NCBI GenBank assembly: GCA_016207025.1
Contig: JACQQM010000096.1
Location: 1-34,500 of the forward strand
Origin: Nitrospirota bacterium
GTDB taxonomy: Bacteria; Nitrospirota; Nitrospiria; Nitrospirales; Nitrospiraceae
Length of the DNA: 34,500 nucleotides
Direction: 5' to 3'
Shown here: positions 32,526-34,500 of the stretch, in pieces
Layout of the letters: the number at the start of each line of letters is the position of its first letter
How positions within the stretch are numbered: the stretch's first letter is position 1
Made by a program: the position numbers and the translations under genes
Notes under the pieces: generated by a model
Database searches by the model: none
Seen by the model: only the letters and a program-made list of their open reading frames with translations
What the model was told of the DNA's origin: nothing

Positions 32526-32969
32526 ATGGGAAAAGCTACACTGGAGCTGGTCGTCGGGGCATTTGTGCTGGTGGGCGTCGTCTGTTTGGGCTATCTGTCG
32601 ATCAAGCTCGGCAAGCTGGAGATCATCGGCGGCCACCTCTACGAGATCGAGGCCGAATTCGATTCTGTGTCAGGATTGAAGCCGGGAGCGACGGTGGAGA
32701 TTGCGGGGGTCGCGGTGGGGCGGGTCAAGGCGATCACGTTGAAAGAAGATCGGGGCTCGGTGATGCTGTCGATCCACAACGACGTGAAGCTGTACGACGA
32801 TACGATTGCGTCTGTCAAAACACGCGGCATCATCGGAGAGAAGTTTGTATCATTGTCGCCCGGAGGCAGCGGAGATGTGCTCAAGGCGGGGAGCAAGATC
32901 AGGGATACGGAGTCAGGACTGGATCTCGAAGAGCTGGTCAGCCAGTACATTCATGGCAAGGTGAAGTGA
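32526..32969 (+). CDS. mlaD: MlaD-type MCE-domain lipid-binding protein
   Basis: 147 aa, ATG with GGGGAG upstream. One N-terminal membrane anchor (7-27, LELVVGAFVLVGVVCLGYL), then an MCE domain at about 38-118: YEIEAEFDSVSGLKPGATVE, IAGVAVGRVKAI, TRGIIGEKFVSL. Short C-terminal helix. Such proteins form a hexameric ring that receives lipids between the membranes. 16 bases after mlaF. Confidence 0.95.
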   Translation: MGKATLELVVGAFVLVGVVCLGYLSIKLGKLEIIGGHLYEIEAEFDSVSGLKPGATVEIAGVAVGRVKAITLKEDRGSVMLSIHNDVKLYDDTIASVKTRGIIGEKFVSLSPGGSGDVLKAGSKIRDTESGLDLEELVSQYIHGKVK

Positions 32970-33053
32970 GGGAGAGACTGACTGCGAAGCGAAGGACTGA
33001 GTGGATGGCCGCACGTGAGAGCGTGCAAAGCGTGACAGAGAGGAGCCCAGCCC

Positions 33054-33749
33054 ATGAACAAGGCAGTTCTTTGGAGAGCGCGGAATAGGCCGCGCTCCGT
33101 CCCCAGAGGGCGGATTGTGAGAGCGGTGTGGCCTCTCCGGATCGTGACGAGCGTGGGGGTGGCGGTGATCGTCCTGGTTGGCGGAGGCACGGCAGTGGGC
33201 GCAGGGGCCGCTACTGAGGCAGTCAGGAGCACGATCAACGAGGTGGTTCGCATCCTGCAGGATAAAGAGCTGAAGAAACCGGGACGGTCTGAGGAGCGCC
33301 GCCGACAGCTCGAAAAGGTGATCGGGGACCGCTTCAACTATGACGAAATGGCCAAGCGGTCTCTTGGATCGCACTGGAATAAGCTCACCGACCAGGAAAG
33401 GCGGGAATTCGTCGATCTGTTCAAGAGGCTCCTCTCGAACTCCTATGCTGACAAAATCGAGGGATATTCCGGGGAACAGGTGCACTACCTCAGTGAACGA
33501 CTTGAGGGGAAATATGCCGAAGTCCGGACGAAAGTGGCATCCGAGAAGACGGAGATCCCGCTGGATTACCGGCTGTTAAGCAACTCGGACGACTGGCGCG
33601 TGTACGACGTCATCGTGGACGGGGTCAGTCTCGTCAACAACTACAGGGGACAGTTCACCAAGATCCTCCGGGAGTCTTCCTACGCGGATCTGGTGGAGAA
33701 GTTGCGGGAGAAGGCTGAGAAGAAGTCCGACAAGCCCAAGACTCCCTAG
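33054..33749 (+). CDS. mlaC: MlaC-type periplasmic lipid carrier (toluene tolerance Ttg2 family)
   Basis: 231 aa, ATG with AGGAG nine bases upstream. The unusually long basic N-region (about 28 residues) precedes the signal-peptide core SVGVAVIVLVGGGTAVGAGA. The mature part shows MlaC features: VRSTINEVVRILQDKELKKP, FNYDEMAKRSLGSHWNKLTD, FKRLLSNSYADKIEGY, DWRVYDVIVDGVSLVNNYRG and FTKILRESSYADLVEKLREK. Shuttles phospholipids between the inner-membrane complex and the outer membrane. Ends in a lysine-rich tail. Confidence 0.94.
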   Translation: MNKAVLWRARNRPRSVPRGRIVRAVWPLRIVTSVGVAVIVLVGGGTAVGAGAATEAVRSTINEVVRILQDKELKKPGRSEERRRQLEKVIGDRFNYDEMAKRSLGSHWNKLTDQERREFVDLFKRLLSNSYADKIEGYSGEQVHYLSERLEGKYAEVRTKVASEKTEIPLDYRLLSNSDDWRVYDVIVDGVSLVNNYRGQFTKILRESSYADLVEKLREKAEKKSDKPKTP

Positions 33750-33765
33750 CGGGGCCCCGAGCTTC

Positions 33766-34500
33766 ATGAAGCCTGCTCGCTGCCTCCCCGCCCTGGTCAT
33801 CGTCGTGCTCGTCGTGACCGCTCTGCTGCCGCTCGGCAGCCAGGTCTGGGCGGATACCAGGTACTTTCCCATTCCCTCCGCTTCCACCACCCGAAATGAC
33901 GGCAGTGACGCCGGCCTCATCGTGCCGACTCTCATCACCGAGCCTGACGGGGAACTGAAATACATTGTGGCCCCCATGTTCATCCGCAACACGATCGTGG
34001 GTGCCCGAGGGACGCTGAACGTCTTTCGATACGACACGGGAGGCAGGGAGATGCGGTTCATCGGGTCGTTTTCGGAGAAGATCGAGCGGAAGCTGCTGTT
34101 CAGCTACACCGACCCGGCGTTCAGCAACGGTCGGTACGCGTTCAACGTGGGAGCCTCGTTCTTCAAGAACGCCACCTCCCGGTTTTTCGGGATCAGCCAG
34201 CAGTCGGTCGATGCTGACGAGACCAATTACACGGCCAGGGAAGTCCGCGCGAACTGGACATTCGGCGTCTATCTCAACGAAGTGACGCAGATTGCGGTCG
34301 GCGAACGGTATCGCGAGGTGCGCATCCAGCGGGGGGCGACGGACCTTCCCTTTTCGATCGAGCAATTTCCCCAGACTGACGGGATGCAAGGCGCTTCCAT
34401 TCTGGGGCACCGGATTACGTTTCTCTACGATACGAGGGACAACTTGGTGACGCCCACCGACGGGTCGCAGGTGATCGCCTATGCGGAGCTGAACCAGAAC
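33766..34500 (+). CDS. Outer-membrane beta-barrel of the surface antigen (D15/Omp85) type, partial
   Basis: 245 codons are open from ATG 33766 to the window edge with no stop. Signal peptide MKPARCLPALVIVVLVVTAL with cleavage probably after VWA. The rest alternates polar and aromatic residues as in beta-strands (LKYIVAPMFIRNTIVGARGT, GRYAFNVGASFFKNATSRFF, ANWTFGVYLNEVTQIAVGER). FLYDTRDNLVTPTDGSQ is the characteristic strand of the bacterial surface antigen barrel (PF01103-type). It follows mlaC by 16 bases, so it may be the outer-membrane end of this lipid system. No POTRA domain is visible before the barrel. Confidence 0.82.
   Translation, partial: MKPARCLPALVIVVLVVTALLPLGSQVWADTRYFPIPSASTTRNDGSDAGLIVPTLITEPDGELKYIVAPMFIRNTIVGARGTLNVFRYDTGGREMRFIGSFSEKIERKLLFSYTDPAFSNGRYAFNVGASFFKNATSRFFGISQQSVDADETNYTAREVRANWTFGVYLNEVTQIAVGERYREVRIQRGATDLPFSIEQFPQTDGMQGASILGHRITFLYDTRDNLVTPTDGSQVIAYAELNQN

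Overview
The window looks like a chromosomal stretch of a GC-rich, diderm, hopanoid-making bacterium, most probably a Nitrospira-like member of Nitrospirota. That is inferred from gene content and order: System II cytochrome c maturation, a methyl-cycle pair ahcY/metK, BamD, squalene-hopene cyclase with HpnG, and an Mla lipid-transport operon ending in an Omp85-type barrel. No 16S or marker search could be run, so the taxon is an inference.

Layout. (1) 1-3870 is an accessory zone. It holds a type IV AbiEi/AbiEii toxin-antitoxin pair lying between two copies of a repeat with terminal inverted repeats, a second copy of the 3' end of ahcY, a Doc toxin that has lost its catalytic core but keeps its antitoxin and operator, and a small DUF6812-like gene. 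(2) 3871-6387 (minus strand) holds ahcY and metK. (3) 6775-12393 (plus) holds resB, ccsA, two TlpA-type thioredoxins, ccdA and a geranylgeranyl-reductase-like flavoprotein. (4) 12467-18939 holds bamD (minus), fabH, a PhoU-like Pit accessory gene and a Pit phosphate permease (plus), then phoB-phoR (minus). (5) 18940-22745 is a second accessory zone, the most interesting part of the window: a decayed integron. The C-terminal part of an integron integrase is broken by a 182-bp element with inverted ends and has lost catalytic residues. It is followed by a candidate attI with a good cassette promoter and three gene cassettes, each ending in a recognisable attC site. A vapBC pair with a tandem operator and a 218-bp nested inverted-repeat element flank this region. 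(6) 22873-34500 (plus) holds ispH, smc, shc-hpnG and mlaE-mlaF-mlaD-mlaC plus an outer-membrane barrel gene that runs off the window.

How the genes work together. ResB/CcsA attach haem to apocytochromes c while CcdA and the TlpA proteins keep their cysteines reduced. MetK makes SAM and AhcY clears its by-product. IspH supplies isoprenoid precursors, SHC cyclises squalene and HpnG trims adenosylhopane; Mla and Bam proteins maintain the outer membrane into which hopanoids go. PhoB/PhoR sit tail-to-tail with the Pit phosphate uptake pair. The accessory zones carry four or five toxin-antitoxin-like modules, several in repeat- or integron-borne settings.

Two patterns are not explained by ordinary annotation. 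One is a set of 7-bp tandem arrays, often 5 units (35 bp), at gene boundaries, several overlapping the stop codon of the preceding gene. The other is the integron relic, whose cassette boundaries can be confirmed from the sequence itself because each cassette's first bases are complementary to the first box of its own attC.
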